NCBI GenBank assembly: GCA_002381865.1
Contig: DFYO01000040.1
Coordinates: forward strand, 1 to 61,666
DNA: 61,666 nt
Source: Clostridiales bacterium UBA4080
Lineage (GTDB): Bacteria > Bacillota > Clostridia > Lachnospirales > Vallitaleaceae
Direction of reading: 5' to 3'
The notes beneath the pieces were generated by a model. It worked only from the letters and a program-made list of their open reading frames with translations. It searched no databases and was not told where the DNA came from. Below, piece by piece: positions 45,470-55,520 of the stretch (within the stretch, counting starts at the first letter, position 1; every line of letters begins with the position of its first letter). The translations under genes and the position numbers were made by a program.

Positions 45470-46759
45470 TTATCTCTTAAGATTTACAAGTTCTTGAAGC
45501 ATTTCATCCGAGGAAGTGATTATCCTGGAATTTGCCTGAAAGCCCCTCTGTGTTGTTATCATTTCAGTAAATTCAGTTGAAAGGTCAACATTTGACATTT
45601 CTAAAACTCCTGCATTAAAGCTTCCTCCGGTAGATGTAATATCTTCGCCAATTCCATCAAATTCTCCTGAGTTACTCGTTGATACAAAAAGATTTGCTCC
45701 AAGCTTTTGCAAGCCAGCCGGATTCTCAAAGGTTGCAATTACAACCTGACCCAAAAGCTTAGTTTCTCCATTTGTATATCTTCCCAAGATTTTACCATCA
45801 GAACCTACCTCAAAGCCGGATATCGTTCCCGCTTGATTTCCTCCGCCAATGCCTGTCGCATCGCCCGGAGTACCGGTAACTGTTGTATTGCCGGCAAACA
45901 TTGTAATACCTGCTGCATCTATAGGCATTGGATTAGTAAATTCTGAAAAATCTGTGGAAAGCCCTGTAATTTGAAATGCCGGTAACGGAGTTACCACTTT
46001 TCCTGTAGCAGGGTCAAACTCAATATTTACACTCAGAACATCGTTTGTAATAGTATTTCCTTGTGCATCAGTAACTGAATCTGCTGCAAGATCAAAGGTA
46101 TAAACTGGTGGTGCTGTAGTATTTTCTGTAATTGTAAATTGTGCAGTATAGCTGTATCCTAAGCTATCATATAAATTAAAGGTAAAGGGTGAGCCTGCTC
46201 CTGTAATCTGCGGATCATTTTTGTTAATATTTCCTGATAATGTTATTGCGCTTGTAGCTGTTGGCTCAATATACATATTTTGTGCATTTAAAATCTGAAG
46301 CGGTTTAACCTCGCCCTTTTCTATTGCCCCAGTAGTTGCATTAGGATACCATCCCATAACATTTAAACCATCAGGGTTTACAAGATTACCTGCTTCATCA
46401 ATACGAAAAGCTCCTGCTCTTGTAAATTTATTACCTGTAGCATCGGATACAACAAAGAATCCTTCACCTTCAATTTTTAAATCTAGGGGATTGTCCGTTC
46501 TTTGAGCTGCACCCTCTGTCATATTAATATCGATTGAAGACACACTAGAACCAAGACCAATCTGCATAGGGTTCGTTCCCCCTGAATTTTCACTAGCTCC
46601 GCTTGCTCCTTGTACTGTCTGGCTAAATACTTCACTAAAAGTAACACGGCTTGCTTTAAATCCTGCTGTGTTAACATTCGCTATGTTGTTACCGATAACA
46701 TCCATTTTTGTCTGGTGAATACGAAGACCTGATACACCAGAATACATAGAACGCATCAT
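45470..46759 (-). CDS. flgE: flagellar hook protein FlgE
   Basis: Hook subunit exported through the flagellar apparatus. The N-terminal rod/hook motif MYSGVSGLRIHQTKMDVIGN and NIANVNTAGFKASR, the FlgE DxxxxxN-type middle (NPDGLNVMGWYPN), and the C-terminal FTEMITTQRGFQANSRIIT with coiled heptads are all present. 429 residues. AAGGAGG precedes the first of two ATG codons. Confidence 0.97.
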   Translation of the reverse strand: MMRSMYSGVSGLRIHQTKMDVIGNNIANVNTAGFKASRVTFSEVFSQTVQGASGASENSGGTNPMQIGLGSSVSSIDINMTEGAAQRTDNPLDLKIEGEGFFVVSDATGNKFTRAGAFRIDEAGNLVNPDGLNVMGWYPNATTGAIEKGEVKPLQILNAQNMYIEPTATSAITLSGNINKNDPQITGAGSPFTFNLYDSLGYSYTAQFTITENTTAPPVYTFDLAADSVTDAQGNTITNDVLSVNIEFDPATGKVVTPLPAFQITGLSTDFSEFTNPMPIDAAGITMFAGNTTVTGTPGDATGIGGGNQAGTISGFEVGSDGKILGRYTNGETKLLGQVVIATFENPAGLQKLGANLFVSTSNSGEFDGIGEDITSTGGSFNAGVLEMSNVDLSTEFTEMITTQRGFQANSRIITSSDEMLQELVNLKR

Positions 46760-46845
46760 AATTCATGACCTCCTTAAATTGTTTGTCGTACCTGTACCAT
46801 TCCATCTGTCATTCAGGAATGAATAGCTTCCTTCTCGAGGTCCAG

Positions 46846-47238
46846 CTATAACACTACAGCTCCGTCAATGTTTGTAAAAACATGTTCCTTTGCTTCCTTT
46901 GCATCTAGTGCTGTAACAACTGTTTTATTTTCTATGTTGACTACAAGCGCTACATTGTCAAGAAGCACCAATGATTCCTTAATTCCCTTTTGTTCAGCTT
47001 TGCTGATTCCATTTTCTAATCTTTTAATTTGAGAATCATCTAACTGAATGTCTCTGGTTTCCAATCTCATACTTGCATGCTTTGAAAATTTTACTTCATC
47101 TTTTTGCTGAAGCTTATGTTGTAAAATACTTGAAAAGCTATTTGCTGAACTTGCTTCAGGCTTATTGATTTTATTTTTTCCAAGCTGCTCATTTTGAACC
47201 TGCTGGATTGAAGGAATCGGTCTGTTATTAATATTCAT
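46846..47238 (-). CDS. flagellar operon protein of the TIGR02530 type
   Basis: 130-residue protein usually found between flgD and flgE in Firmicutes. Recognisable phrases are KFSKHASMRLETRDI and a C-terminal VLLDNVALVVNIENKTVVTA. Its biochemical role is not established; hook assembly is likely from location. It starts MNINNRPIPSIQQV. Confidence 0.88.
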   Translation of the reverse strand: MNINNRPIPSIQQVQNEQLGKNKINKPEASSANSFSSILQHKLQQKDEVKFSKHASMRLETRDIQLDDSQIKRLENGISKAEQKGIKESLVLLDNVALVVNIENKTVVTALDAKEAKEHVFTNIDGAVVL

Positions 47239-47261
47239 TTTTGACCCTCCTTGTCTAAAAT

Positions 47262-47786
47262 CTATTCTTCCTCTTCAGAATCCTCAATATTTAATAAGGT
47301 TTCTAGTTGTGCTTTTAATGTTGTCATCGTATCCGCCAGCGTTGTCATTTTCTCTAATGTAGCTGATTCGAAATCAATATAGCTTACATCTGTAACTTGG
47401 CTAAGTTCAACATCTTGATTGTTTACCTTCAGATATGTTTTTCCTGATTTCATTGTAACTCCGTCTACAAAACCTTCAACTACCTTTGTTGATAATGTAA
47501 CTTCGTCAACAATACTTGCTGTTACAACCTTTCCCATCAGTGCATATCCCTGTGACATCTCAGAGGTTTTATTTAAATTTTGCATTTGCTCTAAGGACGA
47601 AAACTGTGCCATCTGAGCTAAAAAATCCTTATCATTTGTAGGATTCAATGGATCTTGATATCTCATTTGCGTAACTAGAAGATTTAAAAAAGCATCCTTG
47701 CCCAACTCCGATGAACCATTACTATCTGAAGCCTTTGTTCCATAAGTATTGAGAATATTATTCGTTACTTCATTGATTTGTGACAT
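47262..47786 (-). CDS. flgD: flagellar hook cap/scaffold protein FlgD
   Basis: Cap protein needed for hook polymerisation. The family signature is GKDAFLNLLVTQMRYQDPLN followed by DFLAQMAQFSSLEQMQN. 174 residues; the short C-terminal part is typical of the Firmicutes form. Ends in an acidic tail (EDSEEEE). Confidence 0.95.
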   Translation of the reverse strand: MSQINEVTNNILNTYGTKASDSNGSSELGKDAFLNLLVTQMRYQDPLNPTNDKDFLAQMAQFSSLEQMQNLNKTSEMSQGYALMGKVVTASIVDEVTLSTKVVEGFVDGVTMKSGKTYLKVNNQDVELSQVTDVSYIDFESATLEKMTTLADTMTTLKAQLETLLNIEDSEEEE

Positions 47787-47797
47787 TTTTCCACCTC

Positions 47798-49264
47798 CTA
47801 TGCTGAATAATCAACCATTGAGCTTTCCTCTTCAAGTCCTGTTTTTCTTAACTGCTCATGTGTTTGTTGAAAGCCTTCAATTTCTCCGTCAATTCCTTTG
47901 AGTGAATTACGTTTTTTTGATTTTTTTTCATATCCGCTTTGTCTTTCTTGTTCATCCTTGGCAAAAAACTGGTTTGTATTTCCTACTACAACCTTTATCT
48001 CGTCCAGTTTAATTCCTTGTGAATCAAGATTTGCTCTTAAGGATGCAAGATTTTGTTCAATCACTTCCTTAACTTGCTGTGTTTCTGCTACAATACTTCC
48101 TGTTATTATTCCAGCTTGATCTTTCACTGAAAATGCGACCTTGCCAAGGTTTTCAGGCTGTAGCTGAAGCATCATGGTTGAAGATTCGTCTGTCAATGCC
48201 AATTTAATCTGGGTTGTAAGCTGAGTAAGTATTTCCTTGGCGCCATTAGTTGTATAAACTACTTCTTTTAGCAGTGAACCATTTGAAATCTGAAATTTTT
48301 GTCCTTGTGTGTGAGATAGTACATTTTCAAAATGTCCAAGCAGGGTATTGTTTGCTTTTAAATCTGTTTGTTCATTTTTTTGTTCCTTATCTCCCATATG
48401 ACCAGCTTCATTGTCAAAAATATTTGTCTGTTTTTGCTTGCTGTCAGTTCTGCTGTCTTCTACTGTGATTTCAGGCTTATTTTCAATTGTTTCTTTTGAT
48501 TGAGTATCCGTTTGTGTTAAGCTTGATTTCACATTAGCTTGAGCTGATATTTCCGGACTTGTTTCAATTACATTGGCTTGTGTTTTTTCAGAATTTGAAT
48601 TTTCATTTGCAACAGTTTTCTTACCATTTTCTTTAAGCAATTCAAGTACATCTTCTAATTTTAGTTTTTTATCTGGTTGTTCAAGTATTGTAGTAAGTTT
48701 TTGAAGAAAGCTTTCTTTGTCCATTCCAGTATCTTCAATTACCTTATCAAGTACCGAATCAACTATTAGCTTTATTCCTTTAAATGCATCAACTGCTTGA
48801 ACGTCATTTAATATCGATATTTCATCACTAGTTCCAAATACTTGATTAATAACAGCTTGTAAATTTTCATTTTTAAATAAATCTACTGTAGTTATATTTA
48901 ACGCTGCCATTATCTCACTCAATTCTTCTTCTGAAATTTCTAGCTCTTCTGCAATTTCTGAGGTAAGTTCACTTACCGTTTGTTCTATTTGCTTGTATTC
49001 AGTTTTCAATTCACTTTGCATAGTTCCTTGAGCTTCTTGCATCTGGTCTTTAACAATCCTATGAAATTCTTGTCTTATAATCTTACTTTGCTGTTTGCCA
49101 ATATTCTTAATATCCCTATGTCCCAACTCACTTTTGTTTAAGTTTTCTTTTGAATTTGATGCTTTTCCTAAGATTTTGTCAAATACACCATTTTTAGAAG
49201 TCTCTTTTGCGCCAAAGCTTTTACTCGTATTAGTTGCAACCCCATTTAGTGCAACTGAGTTCAT
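47798..49264 (-). CDS. fliK: flagellar hook-length control protein FliK
   Basis: Exported ruler that measures hook length. The 488-residue product is mostly low-complexity Gln/Glu/Lys/Thr sequence, with the conserved C-terminal domain around LQLQPENLGKVAFSVKD and ASLRANLDSQGIKLDEIKV. Position between fliJ/motE-like and flgD is the usual one. The N-terminal two thirds vary too much to compare by eye. Confidence 0.9.
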   Translation of the reverse strand: MNSVALNGVATNTSKSFGAKETSKNGVFDKILGKASNSKENLNKSELGHRDIKNIGKQQSKIIRQEFHRIVKDQMQEAQGTMQSELKTEYKQIEQTVSELTSEIAEELEISEEELSEIMAALNITTVDLFKNENLQAVINQVFGTSDEISILNDVQAVDAFKGIKLIVDSVLDKVIEDTGMDKESFLQKLTTILEQPDKKLKLEDVLELLKENGKKTVANENSNSEKTQANVIETSPEISAQANVKSSLTQTDTQSKETIENKPEITVEDSRTDSKQKQTNIFDNEAGHMGDKEQKNEQTDLKANNTLLGHFENVLSHTQGQKFQISNGSLLKEVVYTTNGAKEILTQLTTQIKLALTDESSTMMLQLQPENLGKVAFSVKDQAGIITGSIVAETQQVKEVIEQNLASLRANLDSQGIKLDEIKVVVGNTNQFFAKDEQERQSGYEKKSKKRNSLKGIDGEIEGFQQTHEQLRKTGLEEESSMVDYSA

Positions 49265-49320
49265 ATTTTCCTCCTTTCTCGGTTTTTTGTGCCTAATTTG
49301 TTTATTGGCCTAAAATCCGA

Positions 49321-50175
49321 TTAGTAATTTTCAGGGTACATATATCTTGAGATTTTATCTGCAATTATTGGGTCCATTGCAGCTAAAACCGCACCTGACT
49401 GAGCTGAATCCAGTTTAAACAACACCTCTGCTGCCATGTCAATATCCTTAGCTATAGTTTCCTCTAATATTGCAGCTGCATTTTTAGGTTTCATTTCCTG
49501 GAACATTTTTGCGATTTTTTCCACCTCATCATTTATGGCTTTTTCTTTAATAAGCTCTCCATAAATTTTTAAAGCAGACTCAGGATATGTTTCCTCAACA
49601 TACTTCATGTATGCCTCCTTATCCGCTTGTTGTGCAACTAATCTGTCAAATTCCTCTTTGTCCTTTGCAAATTGTAGCTGTGAGGTTTCAAAAATCTTTA
49701 ATCTGTCGATTTCAGTTTTATTTTGCTTTATAGTCTCATTTAGTTTTTCGGCTTCTTTTTCCTTTTCCTTTAGTAATATTTCTGTAGCTTTTAATCTTTC
49801 TACTGCCTCATCAATACTTGCAAAATTATAGCTTGCAACGGCCTCCTCAGATGCTTCAGGCATTTTAGGCAAAATCATATTAATTACTGGGACATTTTTA
49901 AGTGAAGGCCCTAATATCCTTGATCCTAATCCACCAACGTCAAGTTTTACTAAAGCTATAAATACACCAATTATGAGAAAAGCTAAAGCCAAAGAAATCA
50001 GTCCTACATTAACCTTTTTATGTTCATCTTGATCATCTTTTTTAGCCTGTTTTTCTGGTTTTGGCGGTTTTTCTGGTTTAGGTACTTTTTCTTTTTTAGG
50101 TGGCTTTTCTTTTTTTGGTTTTTTTTCTTTAGTTTGCTTGTTTTCTTCTTGCTCTAGCTCTTTTTCTTCTGGCAT
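49321..50175 (-). CDS. MotE-like membrane protein with MgtE_N-type C-terminus
   Basis: 284 residues. The N-terminus (about 1-50) is a Lys/Pro/Glu-rich tail with repeated KEKPPK and KPEKPPK units. A single membrane helix follows (about 55-75), then a long coiled coil (about 115-190) and a helical repeat domain with MKPKNAAAILEETIAKD and LDSAQSGAVLAAMDP, as in the intracellular MgtE domain. MotE-like proteins act with FliJ/FliK position genes as stator-associated or chaperone proteins. Exact role inferred from place. Confidence 0.85.
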   Translation of the reverse strand: MPEEKELEQEENKQTKEKKPKKEKPPKKEKVPKPEKPPKPEKQAKKDDQDEHKKVNVGLISLALAFLIIGVFIALVKLDVGGLGSRILGPSLKNVPVINMILPKMPEASEEAVASYNFASIDEAVERLKATEILLKEKEKEAEKLNETIKQNKTEIDRLKIFETSQLQFAKDKEEFDRLVAQQADKEAYMKYVEETYPESALKIYGELIKEKAINDEVEKIAKMFQEMKPKNAAAILEETIAKDIDMAAEVLFKLDSAQSGAVLAAMDPIIADKISRYMYPENY

Positions 50176-50190
50176 TTTATTCCTCCATTG

Positions 50191-50637
50191 CTATTCTTGT
50201 CTTTTTGAAACTTTAAAGCTTGAAAGCTCATCTAACTGCTTTTGATTGGCAAGCTCTTCAATTTTAAGATATTCTTCAAGAGCTATTTCTTTAAGCTTTT
50301 CATATGTTTTCTTTTCAATTACAGCTTTAACTAATAATTTTCTTTTTTCTTCAACCTTTTTTTTAGCCATTTCAACTATTGCACTCTGCGTTTTAACCTG
50401 CTCTTCATAATACTTTATTGCTTTAGAAAGTTCTACTAATTCTTTTACATACATAGACGTTCCATTTTTAATATAAAATTCCTTTTGCTTTTCCATAAGA
50501 GACGACTTGTGAACAATTAATATCTGCTGTTGTGCCGTCAAATATTTTGTAGCATTACCTAAATCTATTTTCTTCTGTTCTTCTAATTTTTCTTTAATGT
50601 TTAGTATTCCCTGAAAATTGAAATTGAATTTTGCCAT
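50191..50637 (-). CDS. fliJ: flagellar export protein FliJ
   Basis: Central stalk of the export ATPase, a two-helix coiled coil. The 148-residue product is helical throughout and opens with NFQGILNIKEKLEEQKKIDL, the usual FliJ start. It follows fliI directly. Confidence 0.92.
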   Translation of the reverse strand: MAKFNFNFQGILNIKEKLEEQKKIDLGNATKYLTAQQQILIVHKSSLMEKQKEFYIKNGTSMYVKELVELSKAIKYYEEQVKTQSAIVEMAKKKVEEKRKLLVKAVIEKKTYEKLKEIALEEYLKIEELANQKQLDELSSFKVSKRQE

Positions 50638-50663
50638 ATTATCACCTTGTATTTCATAATAAG

Positions 50664-51971
50664 CTACTCTTTAAAAATAGAGCTTAGCATTTCTATCTCA
50701 TCCTCTAAATTAAAATTTTCTTCTGTTTGCTGTATTAAAAATTCCTTTATGTCTTTGTTCTTGGAAACAGCATAATCTATATCCTCATTGCTTCCCTTTG
50801 CATAGGCTCCAATATTGATTAAATCCTCTGCCTCCGTATATACTGCCAGAGTTGCTTTAAGCTTATTTGCTGCAGCCTTATGCTCTATAGTAACAATATC
50901 AGTCATAACTCTTGAAATACTCTGCAAAATATCTATTGCAGGATAGTGATTTTTGTTAGCTAATTTTCTTGATAATACGATGTGTCCATCTAAAATGCCT
51001 CTGGCTGTATCAGTGATAGGTTCATTCATATCATCCCCATCTACAAGCACCGTATACATTGCAGTGATAGAACCTTTTTCAGAATTTCCTGCTCTCTCTA
51101 GAAGCTTAGGCATTACTGCAAATACAGAGGGTGTATAGCCTCTGCTTACAGGAGGTTCACCAATTGCAAGTCCAATTTCTCTTTGCGCCATTGAAAATCT
51201 AGTAAGTGAATCCATCATAAAAAGAACATCTTTTCCTTGATCTCTAAAAAATTCAGCAATAGCCGTTGCCGTCTTTGCTGCTTTTTGTCTTATAAGTGCT
51301 GGTTTGTCCGAGGTTGCAACAACAACCACTGATCTTCTTAAGCCTTCCTCACCTAAATCCTTTTCAATAAACTCACGTACCTCTCTGCCTCTTTCTCCTA
51401 TCAGAGCTATAACATTTATATCAGCTGAAGTATTTCTTGCAATCATACCCATAAGAGTACTTTTCCCAACCCCACTGCCTGCAAAAATCCCAATCCTTTG
51501 TCCTTTTCCGACAGATAACAGTCCATCAATGGCTTTTACACCTATTGGCAATATGTCCTTTATTCTGTTTCTTTTCAAGGGGTCTGGGGAATCATTTTCT
51601 ATTGGATAAAGCTCATCTGAATATATAGGCCCCTTATCATCCATCGGCTTACCTAAACCATCCAATACCCTTCCAAGTAAATCTTCACTAACAGAAACCT
51701 GAAGCGAATGCCCCAATGCTTCAACAATACTATTTAATCCGACTCCTGATAATTCTCCAAGAGGCATCAGTAAAATCTTGTTTTCTCTAAAACCTACAAC
51801 CTCCGCAAATACATATTTATCATCCGAAATAATTTTGCATACCTCTCCCATGCTTACGTTAGGTCCTAAAGACTCAATTGTTAATCCTACAATACGGGTA
51901 ACCTTGCCAATATGCTTAATATATGATTTTTGAAACAGATCTTCATATCTGCTAAGATCAATTCTACTCAT
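50664..51971 (-). CDS. fliI: flagellar export ATPase FliI
   Basis: F1-beta-like ATPase that powers substrate unfolding and export. Walker A is in GIFAGSGVGKSTLMGM, Walker B and DSLTRF in DVLFMMDSLTRFSMAQRE; the family signatures GERGREVREFIE and PPVSRGYTPSVFA are also present. About 435 residues. ATG at 51971 follows GGGTGG at 5 bases; an in-frame GTG three codons earlier overlaps that site. Confidence 0.97.
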   Translation of the reverse strand: MSRIDLSRYEDLFQKSYIKHIGKVTRIVGLTIESLGPNVSMGEVCKIISDDKYVFAEVVGFRENKILLMPLGELSGVGLNSIVEALGHSLQVSVSEDLLGRVLDGLGKPMDDKGPIYSDELYPIENDSPDPLKRNRIKDILPIGVKAIDGLLSVGKGQRIGIFAGSGVGKSTLMGMIARNTSADINVIALIGERGREVREFIEKDLGEEGLRRSVVVVATSDKPALIRQKAAKTATAIAEFFRDQGKDVLFMMDSLTRFSMAQREIGLAIGEPPVSRGYTPSVFAVMPKLLERAGNSEKGSITAMYTVLVDGDDMNEPITDTARGILDGHIVLSRKLANKNHYPAIDILQSISRVMTDIVTIEHKAAANKLKATLAVYTEAEDLINIGAYAKGSNEDIDYAVSKNKDIKEFLIQQTEENFNLEDEIEMLSSIFKE

Positions 51972-51996
51972 TTTTGCCACCCGCCTATTAATAGTG

Positions 51997-52832
51997 TTAA
52001 TCTGTTTCTGTCTCTGGCTTTGCTGAATAATAGCTTTCTTCTATTAGCTTTAGATTTCTAATGAGTCCATTCATTCTTTCCTCTAACCCGCAATTAACGC
52101 TTCCCATAGAGGTTTCTATAACACAATCATTTTTCTTAAGCTTGGAATCCTTAAGTACCTCAAAAACAATTTTCTCACTGAAATTTTCGCTTAAAATATC
52201 CTTATTTTCAATCACTTCATCAAAATCCTCGGCAGATACCCGAATAATAAGATCCCCATAAAGCTCAACCTCTTCAAGCCCGCACTTTATTAAGAATAAA
52301 ATAATATCTTTATCAAATCTGCAAATTCCAATCATTTTTTCAACTAATTTCTGTATTATCATTGCAATTTGCGGTTGGGTTCTTTCAAGAAATTCTCTCT
52401 GATTTCTATCCATGTCATCTAGCTTAAGCTCTAGCTCTGCTTTTAGCTGTTCTTCAATTTCTTGAAACTTAAGTGCTCCCTCATTATACCCTTGCTCGTA
52501 TCCTTCTTCATATGCCTTTTGTTGTATTTCCTGTGCTTCATTTTTCGCTGAGTTTAATATTTCTTCAGCCTCCAAATATGCTTGCTCAACAATATCCATT
52601 TGATGACTAGGTTCTTCCTCTTGTAGATTTTCGTCTTCTTGAATACGGTCTTCATTTATAAAATCTACTTCGCCATCATTACTTTCTTGCTCTTCATCGG
52701 AATTATCTTCAAAGCTTTCTTCTTTCTCTTTATTTTCAAAATTGGGATTAATAATATTTTTGTCGTTTTTTGATACAACCTCAATAGTCTTTTTTTGGTC
52801 TGAAAAAGAAATAAATGATGATTTTATAATAC
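51997..52832 (-). CDS. fliH: flagellar assembly protein FliH
   Basis: Negative regulator and anchor of FliI. N-terminal acidic low-complexity segment (about 35-90), long helix with the GxxxG-like EGYEQGYNEGALKF, and a C-terminal FliH/V-ATPase E-type domain (VNCGLEERMNGLIRNL). About 280 residues. The start is a TTG that lies inside the fliG stop region, with GGAGGTG made from the fliG GGG codons; the frame begins at 52839 by the longest reading. Confidence 0.92.
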
Positions 52833-53842
52833 TAGACAATTATCTCGTCACCTCCACCTCTGGAAATAACAATTTCACCAGCATCCTCAAGTTTTCTGAT
52901 AATATTAACAATTTTCTGCTGAGCTTCCTCAACATCCTTTAGCCTTACTGGACCCATATAATCCATATCCTCTTGAATCATAGTTGCCAAACGTTTTGAA
53001 AGGTTATTGAAAATAACATTTTGAACCTCTTCTCCTGAACCCTTAAGTGAAATTGCAAGATCATTATTGTCAACCTCTCTAAGAACTCTTTGAATTGATC
53101 TGTCATCAAGTGAAATAATATCTTCAAATACAAACATTTTCTTTTTAATTTCTTCGGCAAGTTCAGTGTCTTCAATTTCAAGTGTTTCCATAATATGCTT
53201 TTCTGTGCTTCTGTCTACAGAGTTAAGTATTTGTACAATGGCATCTACACCACCAACAATTGTGTAATCTTGAGTAACCAAAGAGGAAAGTTTCTTCTCA
53301 AGAATATCCTCAACGTCCTTAATTACGTCAGGAGATGTTCTGTCCATCTGCGCAATTCTTCTGGCAACATCTGCTTGCTTGTCCTGAGGAAGTGCTGCAA
53401 GCACCATTGCTGATTGCTGTGGATTTAAATATGATAAAATCAAAGCAATAGTTTGATTATGTTCATCTTGAATAAAGTTCAAAAGCTGTGCTGCATCTGT
53501 CTTTCTTACAAATTCAAAAGGACGTACCTGTAAAGAGGCAGTAAGTCTTCCTATAACCTCTACAGCCTTATCTGAACCCAATGCTTTTTCTAGTAAATCC
53601 TTCGCATATCCAATACCGCCTTCAGCTATGTATTGCTGAGCAAGACACATATCATAAAACTCTTTTAAAACCTTCTCTTTGTCTGTTGGAGATACACTTC
53701 TTGTATTGGCAATTTCTAATGTCAGCTGTTCTATCTCCTCTTCTTTTAAATGTTTAAAAACTAAAGAGGATTTTTCTGGACCTAATGCTATTAATAGAAC
53801 CGCTGCTTTTTGAATTCCCTTCATTCCCTTTTCTATAGCCAT
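52832..53842 (-). CDS. fliG: flagellar motor switch protein FliG
   Basis: Rotor protein that contacts the stator. 336 residues in three helical domains: N-terminal MKGIQKAAVLLIALGPEKSS, a middle part with LNPQQSAMVLAALPQDKQAD, and the C-terminal torque domain with MFVFEDIISLDDRSIQRVLR. The last codons (GGG DE...) double as the fliH ribosome-binding site. Confidence 0.97.
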   Translation of the reverse strand: MAIEKGMKGIQKAAVLLIALGPEKSSLVFKHLKEEEIEQLTLEIANTRSVSPTDKEKVLKEFYDMCLAQQYIAEGGIGYAKDLLEKALGSDKAVEVIGRLTASLQVRPFEFVRKTDAAQLLNFIQDEHNQTIALILSYLNPQQSAMVLAALPQDKQADVARRIAQMDRTSPDVIKDVEDILEKKLSSLVTQDYTIVGGVDAIVQILNSVDRSTEKHIMETLEIEDTELAEEIKKKMFVFEDIISLDDRSIQRVLREVDNNDLAISLKGSGEEVQNVIFNNLSKRLATMIQEDMDYMGPVRLKDVEEAQQKIVNIIRKLEDAGEIVISRGGGDEIIV

Positions 53843-53846
53843 AGTA

Positions 53847-55454
53847 TCACTCCCAATCTTCGTTCAGCCAGTTTCTTAATAACAAAGCAACTGCATCTGG
53901 ATTTTCTTGTACAAAACGTTCAATCTGAACTCTCGTTTCCGATTTATCATCAAATTCAATAGCCTCAAGCTCCTGCTTAGTTTTAGTAGACTCCAATAAA
54001 TCCTCAACTGAAAGCTCTGGCTCAACCTCGGTGATTTCCATAGGCTCTGTGCCTTTATATACTGCATATCCTAATAAACCTAATAAAAATACAATAAACA
54101 CTATAGGCAGATAATTAAGCAATGGGCTTTTAGTCTCTTCCTTGTCAATAAACATCGGGACATTATAAGCCATTATTGCAACATTTTCAATTTTTGTATT
54201 TGTTTTGACAAGTTCAACTAAATCAGGATCTAGCTCTGCAATTTTAGTTCTAGCTTCATTTTGAGCCTTATACTCTTCCCATGTCAACTCTCCCAAAGCA
54301 TTTTGTTTTTCCAAAATCGCCTGATCATATTTAATAAATTTGTTAAGCACAACCGTTACTGAGGATTCATCATGGACAATATTACCAATATTTTTTGTCT
54401 CTGACGTAACAGTTTTACTTGGTGCAAATTCTCGCTCTGTCACAGAGGATGTATTATTTGATGATCCTCCTGTATCTATCAAGGTGTCTGTAATTTCACC
54501 ATTGTTTGTGTCTGTTCCTGGAGCCCCTCCAGCTTCAGTGTTTGAGCCTTCTGAAAGACTTTCATATTCTCTTGTTACTACGCCCTTGTTAGTCCCATTA
54601 ACTCCGGACATAATCTCTGAGACTACATCCTTTTCATCAAAATCTATTGCCAGATCAACGCTTACCGTTGCATCATCATATTCTCCGCCAGCTAGCAAAA
54701 CACTTCTTAAGCTTGCTTCTGCTTTTTGTTCTCTTTTAAATTCAAAATCTAGCTTTGAGCTAATATTCCCTCCTGTTTCCGAAGAAGCTGTTCCATCATA
54801 AAGAAGCTTGCCTCCCGTTGTCATTATTGAAATATTGCCCTCTTCAAGATCAGATACTGCATTTTTAATAAAATTAACTATTCCTCTTACCTGATCCTCG
54901 TTTAAATCCTCTTTAGTTTCGAGAATAATTGTAGCAGAGCTTTTTTTATTTTCATCAAAAATAGTAGTGTCCTTCTGAGCGACATTAAGTTTTACATAAG
55001 CATTGTTAATTGCATCCAGAGTTTCTATTTTATTATTCAGCTCTTCTTCAAAAGCAAGCTGAAATTTAGTTCTTTTTTCTTCTGTTGTCTCTGTCAAGCT
55101 ACTGGTAAGTGCCTGTTCCCATGTCATTTCTGCATCCGAAAGCACTCCTAGCTCATCCACAAGCATGGTAACATCTTGTTTTCTTTTTGAATCAACATAA
55201 ATGGTAGAAGCATCTTCACTAATTTCATAAGGAATTGCCTCTTCATCTAGAATTGCCTTTATCTGAGTCATTTTGTCGGGAGTAACTCCTGATGCGTATT
55301 TTACCATCACCGGCTTACTCAAAACAAAAGCCAAGACAGCAAAAGCTACCACGGCTACCACCACGGCTGCTATGATCTGAATCTTGGTTTTTAACTTTAA
55401 TTCTTTCCAAAAATTAGTAATCTGTTCAATTATTTTTCGAATAAACTCCGGCAT
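53847..55454 (-). CDS. fliF: flagellar MS-ring protein FliF
   Basis: Forms the MS ring. Two membrane helices, one near residues 27-50 (VVAVVAFAVLAFVLSKP) and one near 450-475, flank periplasmic ring-building domains with YVDSKRKQDVTMLVDELG and VKLNVAQKDTTIF. A Gly/Ser/Asn-rich region (about 310-340) and a FliG-binding C-terminus follow. 535 residues, normal. Confidence 0.97.
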   Translation of the reverse strand: MPEFIRKIIEQITNFWKELKLKTKIQIIAAVVVAVVAFAVLAFVLSKPVMVKYASGVTPDKMTQIKAILDEEAIPYEISEDASTIYVDSKRKQDVTMLVDELGVLSDAEMTWEQALTSSLTETTEEKRTKFQLAFEEELNNKIETLDAINNAYVKLNVAQKDTTIFDENKKSSATIILETKEDLNEDQVRGIVNFIKNAVSDLEEGNISIMTTGGKLLYDGTASSETGGNISSKLDFEFKREQKAEASLRSVLLAGGEYDDATVSVDLAIDFDEKDVVSEIMSGVNGTNKGVVTREYESLSEGSNTEAGGAPGTDTNNGEITDTLIDTGGSSNNTSSVTEREFAPSKTVTSETKNIGNIVHDESSVTVVLNKFIKYDQAILEKQNALGELTWEEYKAQNEARTKIAELDPDLVELVKTNTKIENVAIMAYNVPMFIDKEETKSPLLNYLPIVFIVFLLGLLGYAVYKGTEPMEITEVEPELSVEDLLESTKTKQELEAIEFDDKSETRVQIERFVQENPDAVALLLRNWLNEDWE

Positions 55455-55520
55455 AGTGCCACTCCTTCATTAACGAGTTTCTTTTTTCCATTTATTAAGC
55501 ATAAACCTATTAAAATAATT

